This document shows, in pieces, positions 1 to 8,273 of a stretch of DNA of 64,000 nt (within the stretch, counting starts at the first letter, position 1; each line of letters opens with the position of its first letter). The DNA comes from Lentzea albida. Its GTDB lineage: Bacteria; Actinomycetota; Actinomycetes; Mycobacteriales; Pseudonocardiaceae. The notes below the pieces were generated by a model, which saw nothing but the letters and a program-made list of their open reading frames with translations, did not search any database and was not told the DNA's origin. A program made the position numbers and the translations under genes. The stretch covers positions 62,001 through 126,000 of the forward strand of contig NZ_FOFV01000006.1 in assembly GCF_900111005.1 (NCBI RefSeq), written 5' to 3'.

Positions 1-2743
1 TGGCGCACGACGCGACGGCCTCGGCGAGCGGCACGGCCTTGAGCTTCGTGGCCACCTCGTCGGCCTGGCGGAGCTGGTCGGCGGCCTCGTCCCGCCGGTT
101 CTCGCCGAGCAACGCCTCCGCGAGCCGCCACCGGCACAGCGCCTGCTCGAACAGCACCCCGTAGGCGAACTCGTCGACGGCCGCCTGCCACAGCTCCGGG
201 TCACCGGCCCCGGTCAGCCTGGACTCCTCGGCGAGCGCGCGGGCCAGCCACGCGCGGCCTTCCGGTCCGAGCACGCCGGCGCGCGGCTTGCCGTTCTGCG
301 CGGTGAGCCGCACGTGCTCGGCGAGCTCGTGTCCTGCGGTGACGGCGTTCTTCTCGGCCTCGGCGTCCCGCTTGCGGCGTGCCTTGGCGGCGATCTCCGC
401 GTGCGCCGCGATGCCGATCGCGCCGATCCGGATGCCCGCCAGCATCCACGGACTGCCGAGCTTGCGCGCCCACGCCAGCGCGTCCGTGACGCGTTCGACC
501 GCCAGTTCCGGACGGCCGCGCCACAACGCGAGCTCCGCGCCCGTACCACCGGTGATCAGCGCGATCTGGATGTCGCGGTGCCAGTCGCTGCGCAGCTTCG
601 TGATCATCCGCTCGGACTCGGCCAGGTCGCCGCGCGAGACGGTGAGGTGCGTGCTCGCCGCCGCCAGCCTGGCCAGCACGGTCGAGGACACGGACATGCC
701 GGGCGGTTCGCTGGCCCACGCCGCGTAGTCCCAGTCGCCGAGGTAGTAGTGCACCAGCACCTGCAGGATGCGGATCTCCAGCCCGAACATGCTCCAGGTC
801 AGGCCGGTCTCCTTGGCCCTGTCCCCCGCCAGGTTGAACACGCGCGCGGCCTCGGCCAGCTCGCCGCGGTCGTAGTGCATCAGGCCGTAGTAGTACCAAG
901 CCCTCAGCTCGTTGTTGAACGCTCCGACCTCACGCGCGCACTCGATCGCGCGCTCGAAGCTGGCCTTCGCCACCTCGGGCTCGTCCGCGTGGTCGTCCAG
1001 GATCGCCAGGGTGCCCAGACCGTCCGCGACCGCTCCCGGCGCGTTCGCCGTCCGGCCGTTCTCGATCGCGAGCTCGGCGGCTTCGCGCGCGGCCGCGTCC
1101 TCGCGTTGCTGGCGCAGGGAAGAGGCCTTGCCCGCGAACACGCGGGCGCGGGTGGGGCTGGGCTCGCGGTCCTGCACGAGGGCGAGCGCCTTGCCGATGA
1201 CCAGGAAGCCCTCTTCCTCGTTGCCGTCGAGGATCGAGAGGGCCTGCGAGAGCCGCAGCCAGATCTCGGCGGCCTCCTCCGGCGTCTGCGCGGAGCTGAT
1301 GGCCTTGGTGGCGCTGCGGGCGAACGCGACGGCCCGTTCCGGCTGCCCCGCCGTGCCCGCGACCCACGACGCGCGCCGCAGCAGCACCGACTCGTCCACA
1401 TCGGACGGACGGTCGGCTTCGGGAACCGCGTTCCAGAGGTTGAGCGCCTTTTCCAGGTACCGCAACGACTCCGCGGGAGCACCGGCGCGTTCGGCCTCCT
1501 TGGCCGCCTGGATGGACGCGGTGAGCGCCTGCGGCAGGTCGTGGCTCTCGAACGCGTGGTGGGCGAGCGCCGCCGCGGTACCGCGTTCGTCCAGCCGCTT
1601 CGCCAGGTGTCGCGCGTAGGCGGCGTGCAGCCGGACCCGTTCACCGGGCAGCAGATCACCGTAGACGGCCTCGCGGACGAGGGCGTGGCGGAACGTGTAG
1701 ACCTCGTCGTCGCTCACGACGAGCAAGTGGTGCTGGACGAGCTCGCGCAAGGCCGTGTCGAACGCGAGGTCGTCCATGCCCGAGACCTCGTGCAGCCGGT
1801 AGTGCCGAACCCGGCGCCCCCACGCCGACGCGACGCGGACGGCGTGCTGCGCCTCGGAACTGAGGCTTTCGACGCGGCTGAGCAGCACGTCGGCGAGCGC
1901 GGACGGCAACGACCTCGCGTCGTCGCACGTGGCCACCGCGATGAGCTCCTCGGCGAAGAAGGCGTTGCCCTCGGAGCGTTCCGCGACCTGGCGCACGACG
2001 TCGGCGGGCAGGTCGTCGGACAGCGCCTCGACGAACCGGCGGGCGTCCGCCGCGTTGAACGGCGTGAGGTCCAGGCGGTCGACGGCGGGCAGCCGGACCA
2101 GCTCGGACAGCAAGGGGCGCAACGGGTGGCTGCGGTGCAGGTCGTCCGCGCGGTAGGTGCCGACGACCAGCAGGCGCTGGGAACGCAGGCGGGACAACAG
2201 GAACGACAGCAGGTACCGGGTGGACGCGTCGGCCCAGTGCAGGTCCTCGACGACGAGCAGCACGCGCTGCCGTTCGGACAGATCACCCAGCAGCCCGAGC
2301 ACCGCGTCGAACAGCTGGAGCTGGCCGACGTCCTGCTCGGGCCTGCGGCCGGGGATCAGGCTCGGCGCGATCATGCCCTCGGTGCCCGGCTCGCGTTCGG
2401 CGGGCAACGCCAGCTGCGGCAGCAACATCGCGAGCGCGGGCCGGTTCAGCACGTCGGGTTTGAGCTTGCCCAGCGCCTCGGCGAACGGCAGGTACGGCAG
2501 ACCGGTCTCGCCCGCGTCGAGGCACCGTCCCGTGAGGACGAGGGTGTCGTCGGCGCTGGCGGCCAACTCGTCGATCAGCCGGGTCTTGCCGACACCGGCG
2601 TCACCCGCGAGCAGCACCGCGCCCGCCGTGCCCTCACCTGCCTGCGCCAGTGCGGCACGCAACCGGTCCAGCTCGCGGTCGCGTGCGACCAACGGGATTC
2701 CGGAACCGAGGCGCGCCACAAGGGGCATGCTGTCACACGTCAT
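1..2743 (-). CDS. LAL-type (AAA ATPase, LuxR-family) transcriptional regulator, C-terminus outside window
   Basis: Large ATP-binding regulator of the LAL/MalT type. The frame is open from the start to the window edge, so about 914 codons are visible and the C-terminal LuxR helix-turn-helix expected for the family would lie beyond base 1; its presence is inferred. A Walker A motif AGDAGVGKT lies near residues 46-54, and a Walker B-like VVEDLHWAD near residue 170 is followed by an AAA/STAND core. The C-terminal half is Ala/Glu/Leu-rich and helical, as in the TPR-like part of the family. The ATG chosen overlaps the stop of the upstream 51-aa ORF (ATGA), which favours it over the ATG at 2728. No clear ribosome site precedes it, consistent with coupling. 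The target genes are not visible. Confidence 0.85.
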   Translation of the reverse strand, partial: MTCDSMPLVARLGSGIPLVARDRELDRLRAALAQAGEGTAGAVLLAGDAGVGKTRLIDELAASADDTLVLTGRCLDAGETGLPYLPFAEALGKLKPDVLNRPALAMLLPQLALPAEREPGTEGMIAPSLIPGRRPEQDVGQLQLFDAVLGLLGDLSERQRVLLVVEDLHWADASTRYLLSFLLSRLRSQRLLVVGTYRADDLHRSHPLRPLLSELVRLPAVDRLDLTPFNAADARRFVEALSDDLPADVVRQVAERSEGNAFFAEELIAVATCDDARSLPSALADVLLSRVESLSSEAQHAVRVASAWGRRVRHYRLHEVSGMDDLAFDTALRELVQHHLLVVSDDEVYTFRHALVREAVYGDLLPGERVRLHAAYARHLAKRLDERGTAAALAHHAFESHDLPQALTASIQAAKEAERAGAPAESLRYLEKALNLWNAVPEADRPSDVDESVLLRRASWVAGTAGQPERAVAFARSATKAISSAQTPEEAAEIWLRLSQALSILDGNEEEGFLVIGKALALVQDREPSPTRARVFAGKASSLRQQREDAAAREAAELAIENGRTANAPGAVADGLGTLAILDDHADEPEVAKASFERAIECAREVGAFNNELRAWYYYGLMHYDRGELAEAARVFNLAGDRAKETGLTWSMFGLEIRILQVLVHYYLGDWDYAAWASEPPGMSVSSTVLARLAAASTHLTVSRGDLAESERMITKLRSDWHRDIQIALITGGTGAELALWRGRPELAVERVTDALAWARKLGSPWMLAGIRIGAIGIAAHAEIAAKARRKRDAEAEKNAVTAGHELAEHVRLTAQNGKPRAGVLGPEGRAWLARALAEESRLTGAGDPELWQAAVDEFAYGVLFEQALCRWRLAEALLGENRRDEAADQLRQADEVATKLKAVPLAEAVASCA

Positions 2744-2895
2744 GAGCCGGTGCCGCGGTGTTTTCCCGAGGTGCGGTGCGTCACCCGGCTGATCCACGAC
2801 GGCTCGCCGCGGTTCGCCCGGCGCCAGCTGCGCACCACGGTGCTGCGCCGGTAGTCGATCTCCGCCTTGATCGCCTCAGGGGTCCATTCGTTCAT
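2740..2895 (-). CDS. small hypothetical protein (51 aa) coupled to LAL regulator
   Basis: Short Trp/Arg-rich basic protein beginning MNEWTPEAIKAEIDYRR, with no domain I recognise. Its TGA shares the ATGA overlap with the start of the LAL regulator, so the two are likely co-translated. No Shine-Dalgarno precedes the ATG at 2895. An in-frame GTG at 3003 would add 36 residues that look less protein-like. It could be a small partner of the regulator or a translational lead-in. Existence is moderately supported by the overlap and sensible composition. Confidence 0.5.
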   Translation of the reverse strand: MNEWTPEAIKAEIDYRRSTVVRSWRRANRGEPSWISRVTHRTSGKHRGTGS

Positions 2896-3037
2896 GGGGA
2901 GGAGAGTGCCGCTGAGGGACCGGGCAGGGCATCGGGCGATCACGCAGTCCCGCGCCGCGAAGCCCTTACCCAGGGGGAGGGAACCGAGAACCCTCACCCC
3001 CACCGCACGTGTCCGCGCCAGCGAGGCCTCGGGCGGC

Positions 3038-5872
3038 TCAGCCCACCGTCACCGCGCGCGTCCGCGCCAGCCGAGCCCGCACCCCGTCGGCCTCCGGCGC
3101 CCCCAGCTCCGTGAACAGCGCCAGAGCCCGCTGCCAGTGCGCCGCCGCCCCCGCCGCCCCGAGCCGCTCGAACACCGCCGCGAGCCGGTCGTGCGCCAAC
3201 GCCTGGTGGTACGGCGAGACGGCGTCGCACGCGACGGCCAGCGCCGTGCGGGCCGAGGAGAGCGCACCGTCCGTGTCGCCGGTCTCGAGCAGGGCCGTGG
3301 AGATGTCGGTGTGGCAGGCCGCTTCCCCGCACTGCTCGCCGACCTCGTGGTACATCCGCAGCGCCACCCGCAGCCACGGCATCGCGTCGCCGAACCGTTG
3401 CGTGCTCAGGTACAGCAGCCCGAGGTGGTGGTGGGCGTTGGCCTCGGCCCACTTCGAGCCCGCGATCCGCGAGATCTCCATGGCCTCGCGGTAGTGCTCC
3501 TCGGCCTCCTCGGCGCGGCCCAGGTCGAGCAACGTGCCCGCGACCGTCGTCAGCGCACGCGCCTGCTGGTGCACGTCCTCCTTGCGGCGGGCCACTTCCA
3601 GCGCGCCCTGCTGTGCCTGCAGGGCCTCCTCGAAGCGTTCGAACTGGAGCAACGCGACGCCCAGGTTGAACTGCATGACGAACCGCGCGTCGTCGTCGTT
3701 CAGCGCGATGGCGGCCTGCAGTGCGGCTTCGGTGAGGCGCAACGACGTCTCACGCTCGGTGCGCAGCCACAGGTACCGGGACAACGTGTACGGCAGCTGC
3801 CAGGCGTGGACGTGCCAGCCCGAACCGGACGCGAGCTCGGCGGCGGCGATGAGGTTCGCGCGTTCGGCGTCGAACCAGGCCGTCGCGTCCGCCGGACCGG
3901 AGATCGCGGGCACGTGGACCGGCCGGTGCTCCGGCGCGACCAGGACGCTGCCGCGGTTGATCGGGAGCAGGCCGTCGGCGAGGTCCGCGCAGTGCAGGTA
4001 GTAGTCGAGCATCCGGCCGGTGGCGGCACGGCGTTCCGGCTCGGACAGCTCCCCGGCCAGGGTCTTGGTGTAGACGCGGACGATGTCGTGCGCGACGTGG
4101 CGGCCGGGTTCGCTGACGGACAGCAGGTTCGCGGCCGTCAACGCGTCCAGCGCGCGTTGGGCCTCCAGCAGTGACACCTCGCCCAGCGCGGCGACCACGT
4201 GCGGGGTCAGGTCGGCTCCGGGGTGCAGGCCGATGATGGCCAACAGCCGTGACGGCTCCTCGGGCAACGCACGGCGGGAAGCGTCCAGTGCGGCGCGCAC
4301 GGTGCCCTCGCCGTCCTCCAGCCCCAAAGCCGCGAGACGCCCCTGCTCGTCCTGCAGTTCCTCGACCAGCTCGGCTACGCGCAGACGCGGTGACACGGCG
4401 AGACGGGCCGCCGCGATGCGCAACGCCAGGGGTAAGCCGTCGCAGAGTTCGGCCAGCTCGTGCAGGGCGTGCGCCTCGATGTCGGACCGGCCGGCGATGC
4501 GGTCCAGCACGGCGACGGCGGCGTCCGGGTCGAGCATGTCCAGCTCGACCAGCTTCGCCTCGACCTGCGCGACGAGCCCGACCAGCCGTCGCCGGGACGT
4601 CACGACGACGCACGAGGGCGCGCCCGGCAGCAACGGCACCAGGTCCGCCGAGCTGCGGACGTTGTCGAGCATCACCAGCATCTTGCGGTCCGCCAGCAAC
4701 GTGCGCAGCAACGCCGAGCGCTCGTCGACCGAGACCGGCGTGTCCCCGGCCGGGACGCCCAGCGCCCGCAGGAACCGGTTGAGCACCTCGCCGATCTCCA
4801 GCGGCTCCCGGTTCGGGTCGTAGCCGTGCACGTCGACGTAGAGCTGGCCGTCCGGGAACTCGTCGCGCACCCGGTGCGCCCAGTGCAGGGCCAGCGCCGT
4901 CTTGCCCACGCCCGCCGGACCGGTCACCAGCGCCACCGGACCGCCGGGGCCGCGCAGCAACGCGTCCAGGCACGCCACCTCCGCGTCCCGGCCGACGAGC
5001 GACACGGGAGCGCGCGGCAGCTGCGCGGGCACCGTCACGGGTGCGGGTTCGGGTGCGGAGGGCTGCACCGGCACGCGGACCGGCGCGCGTTCCGGTTCGG
5101 GGCTGTCCCCCGCCAGCACGGCCTGGTGCACGCGGCGCAGTTCGAAACCCGGCTCGACGCCGAGCTCCTCGATCAGCACGGCGCGGGCCTCGCGGTACGC
5201 GGCCAGCGCCTCGGCCTGCCTGCCCGCCTGGACCAGCGCGCGCATCAGCAGCCCGTGGCCGCGTTCGCGCAACGGGTGCTCGGCGACCATCGACGCGAGC
5301 CGCGACACCAGTTCCGGGCCCTGCCCGATCGCGAGGCCGAGCTCGGCGCGTTCCTCCAGCACCGCGAGCCGCCGTTCGACGAGACGGCCGCGCTCGGCGT
5401 CGGCGAAGAGACCGGAGACACCGCCCAGCGGTTCCGCGCGGAACAAGGCGAGCGCGTCGTCCAGCTCCACCGCGGCTCCGGCGAGGTCCCCGGCGGCGCG
5501 CAGGCGGTTCGCGAGCAGGACTTGACGTTCGACGACGTCGAGGTCGAGCGCGCCGGGCTCGACCCGCATCAGGTACCCGTCGCCGACCGACGTGAGCAGC
5601 TCGGCCGGAGCCCTGCGCGCGCGGGTCGGTTCGAGCGCCCTGCGCAGTCCGGCGACATAGGTCTGGACCAAGTTCACGGCACTGGAGGGCACGTTGTCGC
5701 CCCAGACGGCCTCGATGATCTGGCCGCGGCTGACCGGCGTACCGCGCGCCAGCAGCAGGACGGCGAGGACGGCACGTTGCTTCGCCGCACCGAGATCAAC
5801 CTCTTGACCTGCGCGAACGACTCGGAGAAGGCCGAGAACCTCGAACCGGAGGGGTTCCTCGCCAGCCGTCAC
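3038..5872 (-). CDS. SARP family regulator with NB-ARC ATPase and TPR domains (AfsR-like)
   Basis: 944-residue AfsR-type activator. An OmpR-like winged helix occupies about residues 8-100 (LLRVVRAGQEVDLGAAKQRA, then QIIEAVWGD). A bacterial transcriptional activation domain follows to about residue 245. After a Pro/Val-rich linker comes an NB-ARC core with Walker A TGPAGVGKTALAL near 316-326 and CDGLPLAL near 479. TPR-like repeats fill the rest to the C-terminus. The size matches full-length AfsR-like proteins (about 950-1000 aa). The GTG start has AAGGACAG about 8 bases upstream. Family members bind direct repeats at promoters of secondary-metabolite or developmental genes, but no biosynthetic cluster is visible here. 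It lies beside another STAND regulator in the same orientation. Confidence 0.92.
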   Translation of the reverse strand: MTAGEEPLRFEVLGLLRVVRAGQEVDLGAAKQRAVLAVLLLARGTPVSRGQIIEAVWGDNVPSSAVNLVQTYVAGLRRALEPTRARRAPAELLTSVGDGYLMRVEPGALDLDVVERQVLLANRLRAAGDLAGAAVELDDALALFRAEPLGGVSGLFADAERGRLVERRLAVLEERAELGLAIGQGPELVSRLASMVAEHPLRERGHGLLMRALVQAGRQAEALAAYREARAVLIEELGVEPGFELRRVHQAVLAGDSPEPERAPVRVPVQPSAPEPAPVTVPAQLPRAPVSLVGRDAEVACLDALLRGPGGPVALVTGPAGVGKTALALHWAHRVRDEFPDGQLYVDVHGYDPNREPLEIGEVLNRFLRALGVPAGDTPVSVDERSALLRTLLADRKMLVMLDNVRSSADLVPLLPGAPSCVVVTSRRRLVGLVAQVEAKLVELDMLDPDAAVAVLDRIAGRSDIEAHALHELAELCDGLPLALRIAAARLAVSPRLRVAELVEELQDEQGRLAALGLEDGEGTVRAALDASRRALPEEPSRLLAIIGLHPGADLTPHVVAALGEVSLLEAQRALDALTAANLLSVSEPGRHVAHDIVRVYTKTLAGELSEPERRAATGRMLDYYLHCADLADGLLPINRGSVLVAPEHRPVHVPAISGPADATAWFDAERANLIAAAELASGSGWHVHAWQLPYTLSRYLWLRTERETSLRLTEAALQAAIALNDDDARFVMQFNLGVALLQFERFEEALQAQQGALEVARRKEDVHQQARALTTVAGTLLDLGRAEEAEEHYREAMEISRIAGSKWAEANAHHHLGLLYLSTQRFGDAMPWLRVALRMYHEVGEQCGEAACHTDISTALLETGDTDGALSSARTALAVACDAVSPYHQALAHDRLAAVFERLGAAGAAAHWQRALALFTELGAPEADGVRARLARTRAVTVG

Positions 5873-5954
5873 CGATCTGTCCTTCGCCTGTGGGCCACCA
5901 GGAGCTCGAAGATCACTTCAGTCGGGCTCCAGTCGTGCTGTAGAAGGCATTCTT

Positions 5955-5965
5955 ACGCTTAGCGT
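5955..5965. promoter_or_regulatory. short palindrome upstream of the SARP gene
   Basis: ACGCT-t-AGCGT is a perfect 5-bp-arm palindrome about 85 bases upstream of the SARP start, in the otherwise featureless first half of the 5873-6198 gap. It could be an operator. Only symmetry and position support it. Confidence 0.25.
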
Positions 5966-6067
5966 GTCCAACCAACCACAGACCGCGAGATCAACGGAAA
6001 CCGGAGATCGCGGAGTCGGAACAGGTTGGACCGGACAGCGGAACACCCGCTGCTCCCCATGATCGAC

Positions 6068-6128
6068 GTGGGTCGGCCGGCGTGCAAGGGGCATCCAGCC
6101 CGCGGCGGCGGAACGCCGGCCGGCCCAC
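6068..6128. repeat. 15-bp inverted repeat in the SARP/DUF397 intergenic gap
   Basis: Arms 6068-6082 and 6114-6128 (GTGGGTCGGCCGGCG and its near-complement, one G/T mismatch) enclose 31 bases. It stands just beside the larger hairpin at 6144-6188, so the gap holds two nested-scale foldable elements. Function unknown. Confidence 0.5.
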
Positions 6129-6143
6129 GTCCCCCTTTTCCCA

Positions 6144-6188
6144 CAGCAGAGGGCCCCGGCTGGATCATCCAGCCGGGGCCCTCTGCTG
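6144..6188 (-). terminator. long perfect hairpin downstream of the DUF397 gene
   Basis: Two perfect 21-bp arms (6144-6164 and 6168-6188) are separated by only tca. It lies 10 bases past the DUF397 stop on the minus strand, so a terminator for the XRE/DUF397 operon is the simplest reading. No U-run follows on either strand, as is common in actinobacterial hairpin terminators. Confidence 0.65.
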
Positions 6189-6198
6189 CACCTTCCGA

Positions 6199-6417
6199 TC
6201 AGCTGACGAAAGAGCCGGTCTTCGCGGCGGCGAGGAACGTGTCCCATCCCGCGTCACCGAACCTCAGCCGAGCCCCGTCCGCGTTCTTGCTGTCGCGAAC
6301 GGCCGCGCCGCGGGCGTCGAGGGCGATCTCGACGCACTCCGGTCCACCGGCCGACGACCTGCTGCTCTTGCGCCAACGCAAGCTTTCCACTGTGTGTTCA
6401 CTCCCGGTCGCTGTCAC
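6199..6417 (-). CDS. DUF397 domain protein
   Basis: 72-residue DUF397 protein. The family signature is visible as LRWRKSSRSSAGGPECVEIA, followed by VRDSKN and a C-terminal segment with W and F. Such proteins are small partners of XRE regulators in actinomycetes, often acting as antitoxin-like or co-regulatory proteins (family knowledge; BldB/WhiJ-type systems). The GTG start overlaps the stop of the upstream XRE gene (GTGA), so the two are translationally coupled. A very strong hairpin follows its stop. Confidence 0.9.
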   Translation of the reverse strand: MTATGSEHTVESLRWRKSSRSSAGGPECVEIALDARGAAVRDSKNADGARLRFGDAGWDTFLAAAKTGSFVS

Positions 6418-7262
6418 GCGAGAGTGCGAGCGATCCCGGTGATCAGGGTTTCCGATTCCCGCTGACTCATCGCGGACTTCACGAGACGCTCGAACATCTC
6501 GGCGTAGGAATTCACGTCTGACTGTTGTTCCAGGTAGACGCCGCTTCTGGTGCTCTCGATGTAGACCACGTCGGGGTCGAGCCGCTCGGGAAAGCTCAGG
6601 ATGACGAACGGGCCGTCCATCGCGGCATGACCACCGGCGCTGAACGGCACGACCTGCATCGTGACGTTCGGCAACGCACCGACCTCGAGGAGACGCGCCA
6701 TCTGCACGCGCATCACCCCGGCGCCGCCGACGAGCCGGCGCAGGGCGGCCTCGTCGATCACGACGTGCAGGCGCAACGGGTCGTCCTCACTCAGCAAGGC
6801 CTGCCGGGCCTTGCGCAACCGGACGCGCCGGTCGATCTCGGCGGTGCTCGCGTCCGGCAGCACCTGGGAGATCAACGCCCTCGTGTACGCCTCGCACTGC
6901 AGCAGGCCCGGGATCATCAGCCCCTGGTAGGTCCTGATCGAGTCCGCGTCGGCCTCGTACCCCACGTAACGACCGGGCACGATGTCGCCGAACTCGTCCC
7001 ACCACGCCTTGCGACGGGCTTCCCTGGCCAGCTGGACCAGTTCCTCGAGGGTGGTGGTGTCCGCACCGTAGGCGGCGAGCATGTCCCGCACGTCGCGCGG
7101 GCTCACGCCCACACGGCCCGTCTCGATGCGGCTGATCTTGGAGGCCGAGCACTCCAGGCGCTCGCCCACCTCCTCGATCGTCAGACCAGCCACTTCACGC
7201 AGCCTGCGGAGCTCGCTCACGAGCCGTCGCTTGCGCAGGGTCGGACTGCTACCCCGTGGCAT
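6414..7262 (-). CDS. XRE family helix-turn-helix regulator (Scr1-like, DUF5753)
   Basis: 282-residue regulator. An N-terminal HTH of about residues 10-70 contains LRREVAGLTIEEVGERLECS-type residues (LREVAGLTIEEVGERLECS) and KISRIETGRVG. The C-terminal two thirds match the DUF5753 type found with DUF397 partners (YEADADSIRTYQGLMIPGLL, then YIESTRSGVYLE). The start at 7262 is set by AGGAGGT five bases upstream; longer in-frame extensions lack this. It is co-transcribed and overlaps with DUF397, and is divergent from a 105-aa protein, with a palindrome between them that may be its operator. Confidence 0.92.
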   Translation of the reverse strand: MPRGSSPTLRKRRLVSELRRLREVAGLTIEEVGERLECSASKISRIETGRVGVSPRDVRDMLAAYGADTTTLEELVQLAREARRKAWWDEFGDIVPGRYVGYEADADSIRTYQGLMIPGLLQCEAYTRALISQVLPDASTAEIDRRVRLRKARQALLSEDDPLRLHVVIDEAALRRLVGGAGVMRVQMARLLEVGALPNVTMQVVPFSAGGHAAMDGPFVILSFPERLDPDVVYIESTRSGVYLEQQSDVNSYAEMFERLVKSAMSQRESETLITGIARTLA

Positions 7263-7333
7263 CCACACCTCCTGGTCGTTCCCAGTTTGAGAGCAAAGGA
7301 GCTCGCCGCAAAGAGACGTCATCCATTCGTGTA

Positions 7334-7346
7334 CTGCAACTTGCAG
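7334..7346. promoter_or_regulatory. candidate operator between XRE gene and divergent ORF
   Basis: CTGCAA-C-TTGCAG is a perfect palindrome in the 147-bp divergent region, 72 bases upstream of the XRE start and 64 bases upstream of the ORF at 7410. Position and symmetry suggest autoregulation by the XRE protein. Binding is inferred. Confidence 0.45.
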
Positions 7347-7409
7347 ATCGCAGGTTCGGCGCGACAGTCTGCATGGGTTGCTCACGCAAGGACTGGAGCT
7401 CTGAGCCTG

Positions 7410-7727
7410 ATGGCCGTCACGGTGTTCAGCCAACTGGACAAGTCGCTGCACTCCCACCTGGCCACGCTCACCGACCTCGCCGAGCGCGGCGACGACCAGA
7501 CCGCCCTCGTACTCGCCAGGGTCGAGTTGCCGAGGGTGGTCGCCGTGGTGAAGGCGCTGCTCGACGAGCACCAGCCCGACGAGCACGGCCGGTGCGCCAC
7601 CTGCAAGCGCGGCTGGTTCTCCAGGCGGATGCCCGCACCGTGCCGTGCTTATCTCTCGGCGCAGCTGATCCTGACCGTGGTGGGCCAGGAGACTTCGCAC
7701 GGCAAGCACCTGCGCTCGGTAGGCTGA
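7410..7727 (+). CDS. hypothetical protein with Cys-rich C-terminal motif (105 aa)
   Basis: Begins MAVTVFSQLDKSLHSHLA and is helical in its first 70 residues. It then carries HGRCATCKRGWFSRRMPAPC, a C-x2-C plus downstream Cys pattern that could bind zinc. Proteins of this shape occur next to XRE/DUF397 modules in Pseudonocardiales and streptomycetes; this is from memory and the role is unknown. GGAG lies about 11 bases before the ATG. Divergent orientation and the shared intergenic palindrome suggest common regulation with the XRE gene. Confidence 0.7.
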   Translation: MAVTVFSQLDKSLHSHLATLTDLAERGDDQTALVLARVELPRVVAVVKALLDEHQPDEHGRCATCKRGWFSRRMPAPCRAYLSAQLILTVVGQETSHGKHLRSVG

Positions 7728-7766
7728 ATTTCGGAACTCGATAGTTCTTCAGTTCCGTCCCGACTT

Positions 7767-7801
7767 GGGCCGGCTCCGCACCCCCCGACCGGAGCCGGCC
7801 C
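7767..7801 (+). terminator. hairpin terminator after the 105-aa ORF
   Basis: Perfect 11-bp arms GGGCCGGCTCC (7767-7777) and its complement (7791-7801) with a 13-base loop, 40 bases past the stop at 7727. No T-run follows. It directly abuts repeat element A. Confidence 0.7.
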
Positions 7802-7803
7802 TT

Positions 7804-7927
7804 CTGGTGGTGTGGCCCAGAAGGTCGCCGGGGAATTCGCGGTCAGACGGGTGCATCGTGGTGCCGCCGCGAGGCGCCCTGCTGAGCGTGAATCACCTCG
7901 CCGACCTTCTGGGGGCCGCACCACCAG
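7804..7927. repeat. structured intergenic repeat element, copy A (124 bp)
   Basis: Terminal inverted repeats CTGGTGGTGTGGCCCAGAAG... at 7804-7827 and the complementary run at 7902-7927 enclose a core. Copy B at 13619-13777 shares 25 of 26 bases in the segment 7843-7868 (13655-13680) and the 11-mer CCTGCTGAGCG at 7878-7888 (13734-13744), as well as similar ends. Copy A lacks most of the central hairpin present in B. No ORF or transposase is inside. Candidate explanations are a miniature inverted-repeat element or a dispersed structured RNA/regulatory repeat. Confidence 0.7.
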
Positions 7928-8070
7928 GTCATCACCTCGCGTGACGATCGCCGCCAAGATCAACACGGTTGGCTGAAAGATCTGCCACAGCACCGTTTCC
8001 GGCCTCATCATTGAAGGCGACGCGGCCTGATCCCGCCCCACGATGCCTGTGCCGACACGGAGGTGTTCCC

Positions 8071-8202
8071 GTGCCGACCCCGCATGACCGCGCCGACGAG
8101 CTCGATGCCGTCCGGCCGCGCCGACTGCTGCCCTTAGAGCGCCTGATGGCCCGCGACGCCGCCGGACGGCGTCGCGGAGCTCGACGCCGGAGCGCCCACT
8201 AG
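8071..8202 (+). CDS. possible small ORF (43 aa) upstream of SulP-carbonic anhydrase gene
   Basis: GTG preceded at good spacing by GGAGGT opens a 43-residue, Arg-rich frame (MPTPHDRADELDAVRPRR...). It ends 71 bases before the SulP-carbonic anhydrase start. A hairpin lies between the two. It may be a leader peptide or a small protein, but composition bias alone could give such a frame, so support rests mainly on the ribosome site. The remainder of the 7928-8070 stretch holds nothing I can identify. Confidence 0.4.
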   Translation: MPTPHDRADELDAVRPRRLLPLERLMARDAAGRRRGARRRSAH

Positions 8203-8219
8203 CTCACTCCCCTTCCCCC

Positions 8220-8244
8220 GCCCTGTGCATCCGTGGCACAGGGC
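8220..8244 (+). terminator. hairpin in the leader of the SulP-carbonic anhydrase gene
   Basis: Perfect 9-bp arms GCCCTGTGC (8220-8228) and GCACAGGGC (8236-8244) with a 7-base loop, 29 bases before the GTG start and just after the 43-aa ORF. It could terminate or attenuate transcription from upstream, or mask the leader. Confidence 0.5.
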
Positions 8245-8273
8245 CATGCCGCCATTCCACAAAAGGAAAAACC

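Noticed and set aside
314..2854. An 846-codon plus-strand frame across the LAL gene
   Set aside because: The minus strand contains Walker motifs and continues off the window edge, whereas this frame is compositionally biased.
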